In this document: positions 42,456-51,706 of the stretch, one piece after another
Position numbering within the stretch: position 1 is the stretch's first letter
Layout of the letters: each line of letters opens with the position of its first letter
NCBI GenBank assembly: GCA_024227995.1
Contig: CP100465.1
Span: 2,666,001 to 2,730,000, forward strand
DNA length: 64,000 bases
Direction of reading: 5' to 3'
From: Halomicrococcus gelatinilyticus
GTDB taxonomy: Archaea; Halobacteriota; Halobacteria; Halobacteriales; Haladaptataceae
Program-made: the position numbers and the translations under genes
The notes under the pieces: model-generated
What the model saw: the letters and a program-made list of their open reading frames with translations, nothing else
Told to the model about the DNA's origin: nothing
Database searches by the model: none

Positions 42456-44429
42456 ATGTCAGACGATACCGTGGAGCTCGAAGCGCGTCTCGAAGAGGCG
42501 GAGAGCTTCGACCCTCCGGAATCGTTCGTCGAGCAGGCGAACGTGACCGACGAGGGCATCTACGAGGAGTTCGACGAGAACTGGCCGGAGTGCTGGGAGC
42601 GGGCAGCCGACCTGCTCGACTGGGACGAGGAGTACGACACGGTACTGGACGACGGCGACGCGCCGTTCTACGAGTGGTTCACCGGCGGATCGCTGAACGC
42701 CTCGGCGAACTGCCTCGACCGCCACCTCGACGAGCGCGGCGACGAGGTGGCCATCGACTGGATCGGCGAACTCGGCGACACGCGCACGTACACGTACGAG
42801 GAACTCCACCGCGAGGTCAACGAGTTCGCGGCCGCGCTCCGCGACCTCGGCGTGGAGGAGAACGACGTCGTCACGATGTACATGCCGATGATCCCCGAGT
42901 TGCCCATCGCGATGCTGGCGTGTGCCCGCATCGGCGCGCCCCACTCGGTGGTGTTCGCCGGCTTCTCCGCCGACGCCCTGGCGACGAGGATGGAGAGCGC
43001 CGCCTCGGAGTACCTGATCACCTGCGACGGCTACTACCGCCGCGGTGACCCGCTGCATCACAAGGAGAAGGCCGACGAGGGGCTCTCGCAGGTCGACCAC
43101 GAGGTCGAGGAGGTCGTCGTCGCGGACCGGCTCGGCGACGAGTACGACCACCCGATGGACGACGGCGAGCGCGACTTCGACGACCTCGTCGCCGACCACG
43201 AGGGTGCGGCGGTCGAGCCAGTGTCGCGGGACGCCGAGGACATGCTCTTTCTCATGTACACCTCCGGCACCACCGGGAAGCCGAAGGGCGTCAAGCACAC
43301 CACCGGCGGCTACCTCTCGTACGTATCGTGGACCAGTCACGCGGTGCTGGACATCGAACCCGACGACACCTACTGGTGCTCGGCCGACATCGGCTGGATC
43401 ACGGGCCACTCCTACATCGTCTACGGCCCGCTCGCGCTCGGCACGACCAGCGTGATGTACGAGGGGACGCCGGACTATCCCGAGAAGGACCGCCTCTGGG
43501 ACATCGTCGAGGAGTACGAGGTGGACATCTTCTACACCGCGCCGACGGCCATCCGCGCGTTCATGAAGTGGGGGACCGAGCATCCCGAGAAGCACGACCT
43601 CACCAGTCTGCGCCTGCTCGGTACCGTGGGTGAACCCATCAACCCGCGCGCCTGGAAGTGGTACTACAAGCACGTCGGCAACGAGGAGTGTCCGGTCGTC
43701 GACACGTGGTGGCAGACCGAAACGGGTGGGATGATGGTCACCACCCTGCCTGGCATCAACACGATGAAGCCCGGGAGCGCCGGCCCACCGCTGCCGGGCA
43801 TCGACGCGCGGGTCGTCGATACGGCGGGCGAGGAGGTCGACGCGGGACGCGCGGGCTACCTCACCGTCGACAAGCCGTGGCCGGGGATGCTCCGGACGGT
43901 GTACAAGAACGACGACCGCTACGTCAGCGAGTACTGGTCGGAGTACTCCGACCCGGACGCCGACGAGTGGGTGTACTTCCCGGAGGACGGCGCGAAGATC
44001 GACGAGGACGGCTACATCACGGTGCTGGGCCGCGTCGACGACGTGCTCAACGTCTCCGGCCACCGTCTCGGCACGATGGAGATCGAGTCCGCCATCGTCG
44101 GCGTCAACGGCGTCGCTGAGGCCGCCGTCGTCGGCGGCCAGCACCCCGTGAAGGGCGAGGCGGTCTACGCCTACGTCATCACCGAGGAAGGCCAGGAAGG
44201 CGACGCGGCGTTCGAGGAGGAGATCGTCGCGGCCGTCGAGGAGGCCATCGGTCCCATCGCCCGCCCCGAAGAAGTGGTCTTCACGCCGGAACTGCCGAAG
44301 ACGCGCTCCGGGAAGATCATGCGCCGCCTCCTCGAGGACATCGCCAACGAGGAGGAACTGGGCGACACATCCACGCTGCGCAACCCCGACGTGGTCGAGG
44401 ACATCCAGGCGAAGGTGAGCGACGACTGA
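42456..44429 (+). CDS. acs: Acetyl-CoA synthetase (AMP-forming)
   Basis: Activates acetate (or propionate) to the CoA ester through acyl-AMP. 657 residues, normal length. AMP-binding motif MYTSGTTGKPKGVKHTTGGY near residue 265, WWQTETGGMM near 420, the core WPGMLRTVYKNDDRY, and the C-terminal catalytic lysine in PKTRSGKIMRRLL near 620, with VDDVLNVSGHRLGTMEIESA before it. It has its own promoter and stands upstream of a second acyl-CoA ligase on the same strand. Confidence 0.97.
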   Translation: MSDDTVELEARLEEAESFDPPESFVEQANVTDEGIYEEFDENWPECWERAADLLDWDEEYDTVLDDGDAPFYEWFTGGSLNASANCLDRHLDERGDEVAIDWIGELGDTRTYTYEELHREVNEFAAALRDLGVEENDVVTMYMPMIPELPIAMLACARIGAPHSVVFAGFSADALATRMESAASEYLITCDGYYRRGDPLHHKEKADEGLSQVDHEVEEVVVADRLGDEYDHPMDDGERDFDDLVADHEGAAVEPVSRDAEDMLFLMYTSGTTGKPKGVKHTTGGYLSYVSWTSHAVLDIEPDDTYWCSADIGWITGHSYIVYGPLALGTTSVMYEGTPDYPEKDRLWDIVEEYEVDIFYTAPTAIRAFMKWGTEHPEKHDLTSLRLLGTVGEPINPRAWKWYYKHVGNEECPVVDTWWQTETGGMMVTTLPGINTMKPGSAGPPLPGIDARVVDTAGEEVDAGRAGYLTVDKPWPGMLRTVYKNDDRYVSEYWSEYSDPDADEWVYFPEDGAKIDEDGYITVLGRVDDVLNVSGHRLGTMEIESAIVGVNGVAEAAVVGGQHPVKGEAVYAYVITEEGQEGDAAFEEEIVAAVEEAIGPIARPEEVVFTPELPKTRSGKIMRRLLEDIANEEELGDTSTLRNPDVVEDIQAKVSDD

Positions 44430-44675
44430 CGGCGTAGCGACGTCCAGCGAATCCGCTTTCTTTCGCCGCGGGCTATCCGTGGCGGTGGCATCGACCGTCA
44501 GGCCCGGGATATCGGAACGACCGGCGCGTCCCCGTCGTAGGTCGACCGTACCGTCGCAGCGACGACGCGAGCCCTTTACCGGCCGACTGTTCCGATTCCG
44601 AGTTAACGTCGACGCCGTCCCCGGAATCTTGCCCTAAGCACAACGTATTCACGAACGAAGATTGTGTTTCGACGC

Positions 44676-46292
44676 ATGTACAAATCCCTGCTCGTCACGG
44701 ACTTCCTGGACCGGGCACGCGACCACTACGGGGACCAGGAGGCGGTCGTCGCCACCACGGGCGAACGGTACACCTACGACGAACTCGGCGACCGGGTCGA
44801 CCGACTGTCGGCGGCCCTCCAGGCGCGCGGCATCGAGAAGGGCGACCGGGTGGCCGTCCTTGACCCGAACACCCACTACCAGCTCGAGACGGCCTACGCG
44901 ACGATGCAGCTCGGGGCGGTCCACACGCCGCTCAACTACCGGCTGACCCCCGACGACTTCGAGTACATCCTGAACGACGCCGGCGTCGACGCCATCGTCG
45001 CCGACTACGAGTACGCCCACAACATCGAGGCCATCCGCGACGAGGTGCCGACGGAGACGTTCATCAGCAACGACGCCGACAGGACCGAGGGCGACTGGGA
45101 GGACTTCGAGACGGTCATCGACGACGTCGAACCGGCGTACGACCGCCCGGAGATGAGCGAGGACGAGATCATCACCATCAACTACACCTCCGGGACGACG
45201 GGCGACCCGAAGGGCGTGATGCGGACCCACCGCACCGAGACGATCCACGCCTACCTCGTCGCCATCCACCAGGAACTGCGCGACGACGACGTCTACCTCT
45301 GGACGCTGCCGATGTTCCACGTCAACGGCTGGGGACACATCTACGCCGTGACGGGCATCGGCGCGAAGCACGTCTGCACGCGCGGGGTCGACGCCGGCGA
45401 GATCGTCGAGACCGTCCAGTCCGAGGACGTCTCGATCCTCTGTAGCGCGCCGACCGTGCTCAACATGCTCATCGACTACTACGAGGAGAACGACCGGCCC
45501 GCGATGACCGGCGACAACGACGTCCGGGTCACGACCGCCGGCAGCGCCCCGCCCGAGGCGACCATCCGCACCGTCGAGGACGAGTTCGGCTGGTACCTCA
45601 AGCACCTCTACGGCGCGACCGAGACGGGGCCGCTCATCACGATGTCGGACGCCCGTCGGCTGATGGACGAGGACGACGACAGCCGGTTCAAGCTCAAGAA
45701 GCGCCAGGGGATGGGCGTCCTCGGCACCGAGGTCGAGGTCGTCGACGACGACGGCGAGGCGGTCCCGCGCGACGACGCGACCATCGGCGAGATCGTCGTC
45801 CGCGGCAACCAGATCATGGAGGGCTACTGGGAGAAGCCCGAGGCGACCGAGGAGGCGTTCGACGACCGGCGCGAGGGCTGGTTCCACACGGGCGACCTCG
45901 CGGTGGTCGACGAGCACGGGATGGTCTCCATCCAGGACCGCAAGAAGGACATCATCATCTCCGGCGGCGAGAACATCTCCAGCATCGAGCTGGAGGACAC
46001 CCTCTTCGAACACGACGAGGTGAGCGACGTGGCCGTCATCCCCGCGCCCAGCGACGAGTGGGGCGAGACGCCGAAGGCGTTCGTCGTCCCTGCGAGCGGC
46101 GACGCCGACGACCCGGGCGTCGAGTCGGACGCGCTCGTCGAGTTCGCCCGCGAGCACCTGGCGAAGTACAAGGTCCCGCGCCGCATCGAGTTCGTCGACG
46201 AACTCCCGACCACTGCGACCGGCAAGATCCAGAAGTACGAGCTCCGCGAGCGGGAGTGGGAGGACGAAGACCGGATGGTCGGTCAGGGATAA
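44676..46292 (+). CDS. Acyl-CoA ligase (AMP-forming, fatty or aryl acid type)
   Basis: 538 residues. AMP-binding P-loop INYTSGTTGDPKGVMRTHR near residue 170, LYGATETGPLITMS near 310, WFHTGDLAVVDEHG and the lysine in TATGKIQKYELRERE near 513. It belongs to the medium/long-chain ligase group rather than Acs; the acid is not predictable. ATG 44676 (MYKSLLVTDFLDRARDHYG) is preferred; GTG 44664 would add four residues. It is followed by the Liv-type importer, which suggests that it activates an imported acid. Confidence 0.9.
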   Translation: MYKSLLVTDFLDRARDHYGDQEAVVATTGERYTYDELGDRVDRLSAALQARGIEKGDRVAVLDPNTHYQLETAYATMQLGAVHTPLNYRLTPDDFEYILNDAGVDAIVADYEYAHNIEAIRDEVPTETFISNDADRTEGDWEDFETVIDDVEPAYDRPEMSEDEIITINYTSGTTGDPKGVMRTHRTETIHAYLVAIHQELRDDDVYLWTLPMFHVNGWGHIYAVTGIGAKHVCTRGVDAGEIVETVQSEDVSILCSAPTVLNMLIDYYEENDRPAMTGDNDVRVTTAGSAPPEATIRTVEDEFGWYLKHLYGATETGPLITMSDARRLMDEDDDSRFKLKKRQGMGVLGTEVEVVDDDGEAVPRDDATIGEIVVRGNQIMEGYWEKPEATEEAFDDRREGWFHTGDLAVVDEHGMVSIQDRKKDIIISGGENISSIELEDTLFEHDEVSDVAVIPAPSDEWGETPKAFVVPASGDADDPGVESDALVEFAREHLAKYKVPRRIEFVDELPTTATGKIQKYELREREWEDEDRMVGQG

Positions 46293-46438
46293 GCGACCCG
46301 ACCGGAGACGGAAGGTCTCGACACCGCCGATTCCGTTTTCGTCGGCGACGTTACCATTACCAGAAACGGCCGCCATTGCTCCGACAACCGCTCTACCCCC
46401 TGACTTTTTACATATCGGTGCGGCGAAGAATCCAACAC

Positions 46439-46449
46439 GATTAATAGTG
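46439..46449 (+). promoter_or_regulatory. TATA-like element of the first binding-protein gene
   Basis: GATTAATAGTG at 46439-46449, centred about 27 bases before the ATG at 46470; it fits a leaderless transcript. Confidence 0.6.
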
Positions 46450-46469
46450 AGGTTGTAGCGTGTGGTTGC

Positions 46470-47801
46470 ATGGCACACGAGAAACAGAACCCGACGCGCA
46501 GGGACGTCGTGAAGATGGCCGGCGCGGCGAGTGCCACGGGAATCGCGGGGTTGACGGGAACCGCAGGTGCACAGGACGACTATCCGCCGCTCGGTAACTA
46601 TCCGATACAGGGGAACACGGCGACGCTGGGATTCAACGTCCCGCAGTCGGGGCCGTACTCGTCGGAGGGCAAAGACGAGTTACGCGCCTACGAGCTGGCG
46701 GTGAAGCACCTCAACAACGGCGGCGGCTGGGTGGACGACTGGAGCGACCTCTCCGGGAACGGCGTGCTCGACAAACAGCTCGACTACGTCACCGGCGACA
46801 CGGCGACCGACGCAGACCAGGCGCGCAAGTCCGCCCAGCGGATGGTCAGCCGCGACAAGGCGATCATGGTGACCGGCGGGTCGTCGAGCGCGGTGGCCAT
46901 CGCCGTCCAGGAGCTCTGCCAGCGGGAGAAGGTCCTGTTCATGGCCTGCCTGACCCACTCCAACGACACGACCGGCAAGAGCTGTGCCCGGTACGGCTTC
47001 CGGGAGATGTTCAACGCCTACATGACCGGCCAGGCGCTCGCGCCCGTCGTCTCCGAGGAGTACGGCAAGAACAAGAATTTCTACCAGCTGTACGCCGACT
47101 ACACCTGGGGGCAGACCCAGCAGGCGTCGATGAACAAGTTCTTCAAGGAACAGGGCTGGTCGCAGGTCGCCAGCGTGGCGACGCCGCTGGGGACGAAGGA
47201 CTACTCGTCGTACCTCTCGAAGGCCGCGAACTCGAACGCCGACGTCCTCTTCCTGAACCACTACGGGCTCGACGGCGCGAACTCGCTCACGCAGGCCCGG
47301 AACATGGGGATCGACCAGGACATGGAGATCGTGATGCCGCTGTACAACCGCCCGATGGCACAGGCGGCCGGCGGCGCCATCGAGAACATCTACGGCACCG
47401 TCGCGTGGGACTCCCAGATCGACAACGAGCCGTCGAACTCGTTCACCGAGGCGTTCGGCGACGAGTACGACGGCCGGACGCCGTCCGGGCCGGCCCAGCT
47501 GGCGTACTCCCAGACGCTGCAGTACGCCGCCGCCGTCGAGCGCGCCGGCACGTTCTATCCGCCCGAGGTCATCAGGCAACTGGAAGGCCACCAGTACGGC
47601 AACCTGGGCATGGACCAGGAACTGATGCGCAAGTGCGACCACCAGGCCCAGCGCGCGGTGCCGGTCGTCAAGGGACTGCCGAAGTCCGAACAGGAGGCCG
47701 GGACGTTCTTCGAACTCGTCCAGATGACCCCGAAGGCGAAGGTGGGGTACGAGTGCAACAGCGGGCCGGCCGGGCAGTGCAGTCTCGGTTCGTACGAGTA
47801 G
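46470..47801 (+). CDS. ABC substrate-binding protein, Liv/amide type (copy 1)
   Basis: 443 residues. Tat-like signal (TRRDVVKMAGAASATGIAG) without a lipobox cysteine, ending at TAGAQ; so it would be secreted or held by an uncleaved signal. The mature part is a periplasmic-binding-protein type I fold (LGFNVPQSGPYSSEGKDELR, VTGGSSSAVAIAVQELC, LYADYTWGQTQQASMNKFF). Most residues match copy 2 at 49263. Family members bind branched-chain amino acids, amides, urea or aromatic acids. The next gene is livM copy 1, with no livH in between. Confidence 0.92.
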   Translation: MAHEKQNPTRRDVVKMAGAASATGIAGLTGTAGAQDDYPPLGNYPIQGNTATLGFNVPQSGPYSSEGKDELRAYELAVKHLNNGGGWVDDWSDLSGNGVLDKQLDYVTGDTATDADQARKSAQRMVSRDKAIMVTGGSSSAVAIAVQELCQREKVLFMACLTHSNDTTGKSCARYGFREMFNAYMTGQALAPVVSEEYGKNKNFYQLYADYTWGQTQQASMNKFFKEQGWSQVASVATPLGTKDYSSYLSKAANSNADVLFLNHYGLDGANSLTQARNMGIDQDMEIVMPLYNRPMAQAAGGAIENIYGTVAWDSQIDNEPSNSFTEAFGDEYDGRTPSGPAQLAYSQTLQYAAAVERAGTFYPPEVIRQLEGHQYGNLGMDQELMRKCDHQAQRAVPVVKGLPKSEQEAGTFFELVQMTPKAKVGYECNSGPAGQCSLGSYE

Positions 47802-47822
47802 CGGGCGGAAACTACACCAATA

Positions 47823-47831
47823 TTTATTATA
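47823..47831 (+). promoter_or_regulatory. TATA box ahead of livM copy 1
   Basis: TTTATTATA at 47823-47831, 24-32 bases before the ATG at 47855. It implies that livM copy 1 can be transcribed separately and that the transcript begins at or near the small ORF at 47855. Confidence 0.65.
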
Positions 47832-47854
47832 AACTCGGTGGTGGGGAGAGGCGT

Positions 47855-48025
47855 ATGGTGGGGGAACGGGGACGAACGGCAGGAGGGCCACCGCGGGACG
47901 AGAGAAGCGCGTTCGGCCGGAAGTCGACGAGGGAGTCGACCGCGGTCGTCGACGGACGGGGCGGCGCATGTCGCTCCCCGGGACGACTGCACGGCCGACC
48001 CGGCGACGGGGAGGTGAGCGGATGA
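47855..48025 (+). CDS. Possible 56-residue leader ORF ahead of livM copy 1
   Basis: The ATG at 47855 lies at leaderless distance from the TATA box. The frame runs 56 codons (MVGERGRTAGGPPRDERSAF...RPGDGEVSG) and its TGA overlaps the livM ATG at 48022 (ATGA). The Arg/Gly-rich composition gives no family and may be non-functional sequence left where livH was lost. Translation could still help start livM by coupling. Confidence 0.3.
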   Translation: MVGERGRTAGGPPRDERSAFGRKSTRESTAVVDGRGGACRSPGRLHGRPGDGEVSG

Positions 48026-49122
48026 GCGACGGCGACTTCGTCGAGGAGCGAGCGGAGGGGACCGTCGTCGAGAGCGGTGGGTTCGACCGCTGGGAGCGCC
48101 TGCGAGAGAGCGAACTCGCCGTGGTAGTGGCGACGACGGTCGTCGTGGTCGTCTTCCCGTGGCTGTTCGCCCGCGCACCGGTCGTCAGCGACGTCCTGGA
48201 CGGCTACCAGTCGCTGGCGTCGCTCGTCCTCATCTGGGGCATCTTCGCCATGGGGTTCAATCTCCTGCTGGGCTACGTCGGCCTGCTGTCGTTCGGCCAC
48301 GCGGTGTTCTGGGGTGGCGCCGCCTACGCCGCCGGCGTCTTCAGTTCGACCGTCTCGGGGAGTCCGGTGCTGATGGTCGTCGCGGGGACGGTGTTCGCCG
48401 TGCTGATGGCGTGGGTGCTCGGGGTCGTCTCGCTGCGTCGCGGGGGTATCTACTTCGCCATCCTCACGCTGGCGTTCGGCCAGATGGCCTACTACCTCGC
48501 GCTGGGACCGTTCGCGACCGTCACCGGCGGCGAGAACGGGTTCACGACCGTTCAGACGGGCGACCTCCTCGGGACGTTCCGCCTGGCGTCGCCGCCGCCG
48601 GCGTTCGAGGTCCTGTTCGGCAACTGGATGTACGTCTTCGTCGGCACGCTGACCGTGGCGAGCGTGGCCGTCGCCTATCGCATCCTGCACTCGCCGTACG
48701 GGCTGGTGTTCAAGGCGATCCGGGAGAACGAACAGCGCGCGGAGTTCGTGGGGCTGAACGTCTGGCGGTACAAGCTGATGGCGTTCGTCCTCTCCGGGGC
48801 GTTCGCCGGCGTCGCCGGCAGCCTCTTCGTCGTCCACGGCGGATACGTCCCGCTGGAGTCGCTGTACTGGACGACCAGCGGCGAGGTGGTCGTGATGGCC
48901 GTCCTCGGCGGCGTCGGCTCCCTGTTCGGGCCACTGCTCGGTGCCGGCGTCTACCTCTACGTCGAGAACATCGTCAGCGGCTATCCCGCCTACGGGGCGT
49001 ACTGGCACCTCATCCTCGGCCTCGTCTTCGTGGTCGTCGTGGTGCTGTTCCCGCGCGGCATCTGGGGCATCCTCGCCACTCTCACCTCACCTCTTAAACG
49101 ACTCGTCGCACGCGAGGAGTAG
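48022..49122 (+). CDS. livM: Liv-type ABC permease LivM (copy 1)
   Basis: 366 residues with eight to ten hydrophobic segments. LivM signatures: GYQSLASLVLIWGIFAMGFN, LLLGYVGLLSFGHAVFWGGA, LRRGGIYFAILTLAFGQMA, and the ABC-contact EAA-like loop VFKAIRENEQRAEFVGLNV near residue 235. It starts at ATG 48022 after an SD-like GGGGAGGTGAG (about 48008-48017); an in-frame ATG at 47968 would add 18 Arg-rich residues. Bases 48679-48810 are identical to 52378-52509 of livM copy 2. It needs LivH, LivG and LivF from the second set. Confidence 0.92.
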   Translation: MSDGDFVEERAEGTVVESGGFDRWERLRESELAVVVATTVVVVVFPWLFARAPVVSDVLDGYQSLASLVLIWGIFAMGFNLLLGYVGLLSFGHAVFWGGAAYAAGVFSSTVSGSPVLMVVAGTVFAVLMAWVLGVVSLRRGGIYFAILTLAFGQMAYYLALGPFATVTGGENGFTTVQTGDLLGTFRLASPPPAFEVLFGNWMYVFVGTLTVASVAVAYRILHSPYGLVFKAIRENEQRAEFVGLNVWRYKLMAFVLSGAFAGVAGSLFVVHGGYVPLESLYWTTSGEVVVMAVLGGVGSLFGPLLGAGVYLYVENIVSGYPAYGAYWHLILGLVFVVVVVLFPRGIWGILATLTSPLKRLVAREE

Positions 49123-49262
49123 AGCAGGGGAAGTTCGCCGGTCGAGCTGGCTTTAGTGTTTCTATCGCGACAATATTTCGGCAGACCTCCGGGACGAACT
49201 GACGCCGGCTCGCCGACAATCTGTATTAAAAACAATGCGGAATATGGAAAGGGTTATTAGGT

Positions 49263-50645
49263 ATGAATATGTTGCGTGGTAGTATGCGGGATGGTACCAG
49301 AGACCTCAACCGTAGAGATGTCGTGAAGATGACCGGTGCAGCGGGCGCCACCGGAATCGCCGGCCTCGCCGGCTGCCTGAGCAGTGGTGGTGACGACGGC
49401 GACGGTGGTAACGGAGACGGTGATTACCCTGCACTCGGCAACTACCCGGTCGAAGGCGACACGGTCACGTTCGGGTTCAACGTCCCGAAGTCGGGGCCCT
49501 ACGCCTCCGAGGGGAAAGACGAACTGCGAGCGTACAAGCTAGCGGTGAAGCACCTCAACAACGGCGGCGGCTGGGTGGACAACTGGAGCGACCTCTCGGG
49601 CGACGGCGTGCTCGGCAAGACGGTCGACTACGTCGAGGGCGACACGGCGACCGACGCCGACACCGCACGCAAGTCCGCAAAACGGATGATCGACCGCGAC
49701 GACGCCGTGATGGTGTCCGGCGGGTCGTCGAGCGCAGTGGCCATCGCCGTCCAGGAGCTCTGTCAGAGCAAGAAGGTCATGTTCATGGCCTGCCTGACCC
49801 ACTCCAACGACACCACGGGGAAGGACTGTGGACGGCACGGCTTCCGTGAGATGTTCAACGCCTACATGACCGGGCAGGCGCTCGCACCGGTCGTCACCAG
49901 CGAGTACGGGGACGACCTCGACTTCTACCAGCTGTACGCCGACTACAGCTGGGGCAAGACCCAGCAGGCGTCGATGAAGAAGTTCTTCGAAGAGGCGGGC
50001 TGGTCGCAGGTCGACAGCGTCGCGACGCCGCTGGGGACCAAGGACTACTCGTCGTACCTCTCGAAGGCCGCGAGCTCCGGCGCGGACGCTTTGTTCCTGA
50101 ACCACTACGGGCTCGACGGCGCGAACTCACTGCAGGGTGCGATCCAGGCCGGACTCGACCAGGACATGGAGATCGTGATGCCGCTGTACAACCGCCCGAT
50201 GGCGGAGGCGGCGGGCGGCGCCATCGAGAACATCTTCGGGACGGTCGCCTGGGACTCCCAGATCGACAACGAGCCGTCGAACTCCTTCACGAAGGAGTTC
50301 GGCGACGAGTACGACGGTCGAACGCCGTCCGGGCCGGCCCAGCTGGCGTACGCCCAGACGCTGCAGTACGCCGCCGCCGTCGAACGCGCCGGCACGTTCT
50401 ACTCGCCGGAGGTCATCAAGCAGCTCGAGGGCCACGAGTACGGCAACCTGGGGATGGGCGACGAGCTGATGCGCAAGTGCGACCACCAGGCCCAGCGCGA
50501 GGTGCCGGTCGTCAAGGGACTGCCGAAGTCCGAACAGGAGTCCGGCAAGTACTTCGAGATCGTCGAGATCACGTCTCGCGACAAGCTCGGTTACGAGTGC
50601 GGTTCGGGCCCCGCAGCGGAGTGCGAACTCGGTTCGGCCAAGTAG
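49263..50645 (+). CDS. ABC substrate-binding lipoprotein, Liv/amide type (copy 2)
   Basis: 460 residues. Tat motif LNRRDVVKMTGAAGATGIAG followed by a lipobox AGLAGC, so this copy is lipid-anchored, unlike copy 1. A Gly/Asp-rich linker (SSGGDDGDGGNGDGD) leads to a type I binding fold nearly matching copy 1 (FGFNVPKSGPYASEGKDELR). Starts at 49263, 49269 and 49284 are all possible; 49284 gives the same spacing to the twin arginines as copy 1 and lies about 27 bases after TTATTAG (49253-49259). It is followed by livH after 128 bases. Confidence 0.92.
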   Translation: MNMLRGSMRDGTRDLNRRDVVKMTGAAGATGIAGLAGCLSSGGDDGDGGNGDGDYPALGNYPVEGDTVTFGFNVPKSGPYASEGKDELRAYKLAVKHLNNGGGWVDNWSDLSGDGVLGKTVDYVEGDTATDADTARKSAKRMIDRDDAVMVSGGSSSAVAIAVQELCQSKKVMFMACLTHSNDTTGKDCGRHGFREMFNAYMTGQALAPVVTSEYGDDLDFYQLYADYSWGKTQQASMKKFFEEAGWSQVDSVATPLGTKDYSSYLSKAASSGADALFLNHYGLDGANSLQGAIQAGLDQDMEIVMPLYNRPMAEAAGGAIENIFGTVAWDSQIDNEPSNSFTKEFGDEYDGRTPSGPAQLAYAQTLQYAAAVERAGTFYSPEVIKQLEGHEYGNLGMGDELMRKCDHQAQREVPVVKGLPKSEQESGKYFEIVEITSRDKLGYECGSGPAAECELGSAK

Positions 50646-50674
50646 ACAGCGACGACCGAGTACCCACGCCAACG

Positions 50675-50683
50675 TTTATGCAT
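50675..50683 (+). promoter_or_regulatory. TATA-like element of the livH operon
   Basis: TTTATGCAT at 50675-50683, about 95 bases before the livH GTG. Transcription would start near 50705, so the livHMGF message has a leader of roughly 70 bases. A short inverted repeat AGTGT-N7-ACACT (50687-50703) lies at the presumed start site and could be an operator. Confidence 0.5.
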
Positions 50684-50726
50684 GGTAGTGTGTGACTAAC
50701 ACTCGAAGCAGATTTCCAGACACGTG

Positions 50727-50777
50727 ATGGATTACAGATACATGATAGCTATGTACTGCAGGGAGGAGCAGCCGTGA
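50727..50777 (+). CDS. Possible 16-residue leader peptide before livH
   Basis: ATG at 50727 opens MDYRYMIAMYCREEQP; its TGA (50775-50777) overlaps the livH GTG at 50774 (GTGA). An SD-like GGGAGGAG (50760-50767) lies inside it, placed for livH. It is at the size limit where chance cannot be excluded; the four-base overlap is what makes it notable. Confidence 0.3.
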   Translation: MDYRYMIAMYCREEQP

Positions 50778-51706
50778 GTATCGTTTCACAACTGGCGACG
50801 ATCCTGTTGAACGGGCTTCAGCAGGGCGCGATCTACGTACTCGTCGCCATCGGACTGTCGATCATCCTGGGGACGCTGAAGTTCGTCAACTTCGCACACG
50901 GGGCGCTGTACCTCGTCGGCACGTACGTCGGAATGCTCGTAGCACTCGAGAAACCGGTGGGCGGGAAACTTGCGGAGTGGGGAATCACCGAACTCGGACT
51001 GGGCTGGGGCTTCCTTCCCGCTCTCATCGTCGCCCCGGTCGTCGTGTTCGCCATCGGGCTGCTGATGGAGCGGTTCGTCGCCCGCCCGTTCTACGACCGA
51101 CCAGACACCGACCAGATTCTGTTGACGTTCGGACTCGCCATCGTCGTCCAGGAGGCGTTCAAGATCCTGTTCGGCGCACAGAGCTACAACTTCAGTCAAC
51201 CTGGCTGGGCGACCGGCCCGGTCTCGATGCCGCTGGTCGGCACCATCGGGAAGTGGCGGCTCTACGTCATCGGCATCACCTTCGTCCTCGTCGTGCTCGT
51301 GTACGCGCTCATCGAATTCACAGACTTCGGGCTCGTGGTCCGCGCGGGCACCCTCGACGCGGAGATGGTCCAGCTGCTCGGCATCAAGATCAGCCGGCCG
51401 TACCTCATGGTGTTCGGCGTCGGCGCGGCGCTCGCCGGCGTCGCCGGGGTCGTCGGTGGCGCTCTCTACACGGTGAATCCCTACATCGGGATGGAGACCC
51501 TGGTCCCCTCGTTCCTCGTCGTCGTCATCGGCGGCGTCGGGAGCATCAGGGGCGCGGTCCTCGGGGGCGTCCTCGTCGGGCTCACCCTCTCGTCGCTGGT
51601 CGCCGTCGCTCCGCAGTGGTCGCAGGTCGGCATCTACGTGCTCGCCGCGATCATCCTGCTGGCGCGACCGCAGGGGCTGCTCGGCACCGAGGAGGTGACG
51701 CCATGA
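50774..51706 (+). CDS. livH: Liv-type ABC permease LivH
   Basis: 310-residue integral membrane subunit that pairs with LivM. LivH signatures: LNGLQQGAIYVLVAIGLSII, LGTLKFVNFAHGALYLVGTY and VVRAGTLDAEMVQLLGIKIS near residue 190. GTG start with a strong SD (GGGAGGAG) at suitable spacing. Its stop overlaps the livM ATG (ATGA at 51703). This is the only livH in the window, so it may serve both livM copies. Confidence 0.95.
   Translation: MSIVSQLATILLNGLQQGAIYVLVAIGLSIILGTLKFVNFAHGALYLVGTYVGMLVALEKPVGGKLAEWGITELGLGWGFLPALIVAPVVVFAIGLLMERFVARPFYDRPDTDQILLTFGLAIVVQEAFKILFGAQSYNFSQPGWATGPVSMPLVGTIGKWRLYVIGITFVLVVLVYALIEFTDFGLVVRAGTLDAEMVQLLGIKISRPYLMVFGVGAALAGVAGVVGGALYTVNPYIGMETLVPSFLVVVIGGVGSIRGAVLGGVLVGLTLSSLVAVAPQWSQVGIYVLAAIILLARPQGLLGTEEVTP

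Noticed and set aside
42459..46478. Two minus-strand frames of 561 and 609 codons opposite acs and the second acyl-CoA ligase
   Set aside because: Both are antisense shadows of ligases with complete AMP-binding motifs; their composition is the usual Val/Asp/Arg/His mix.
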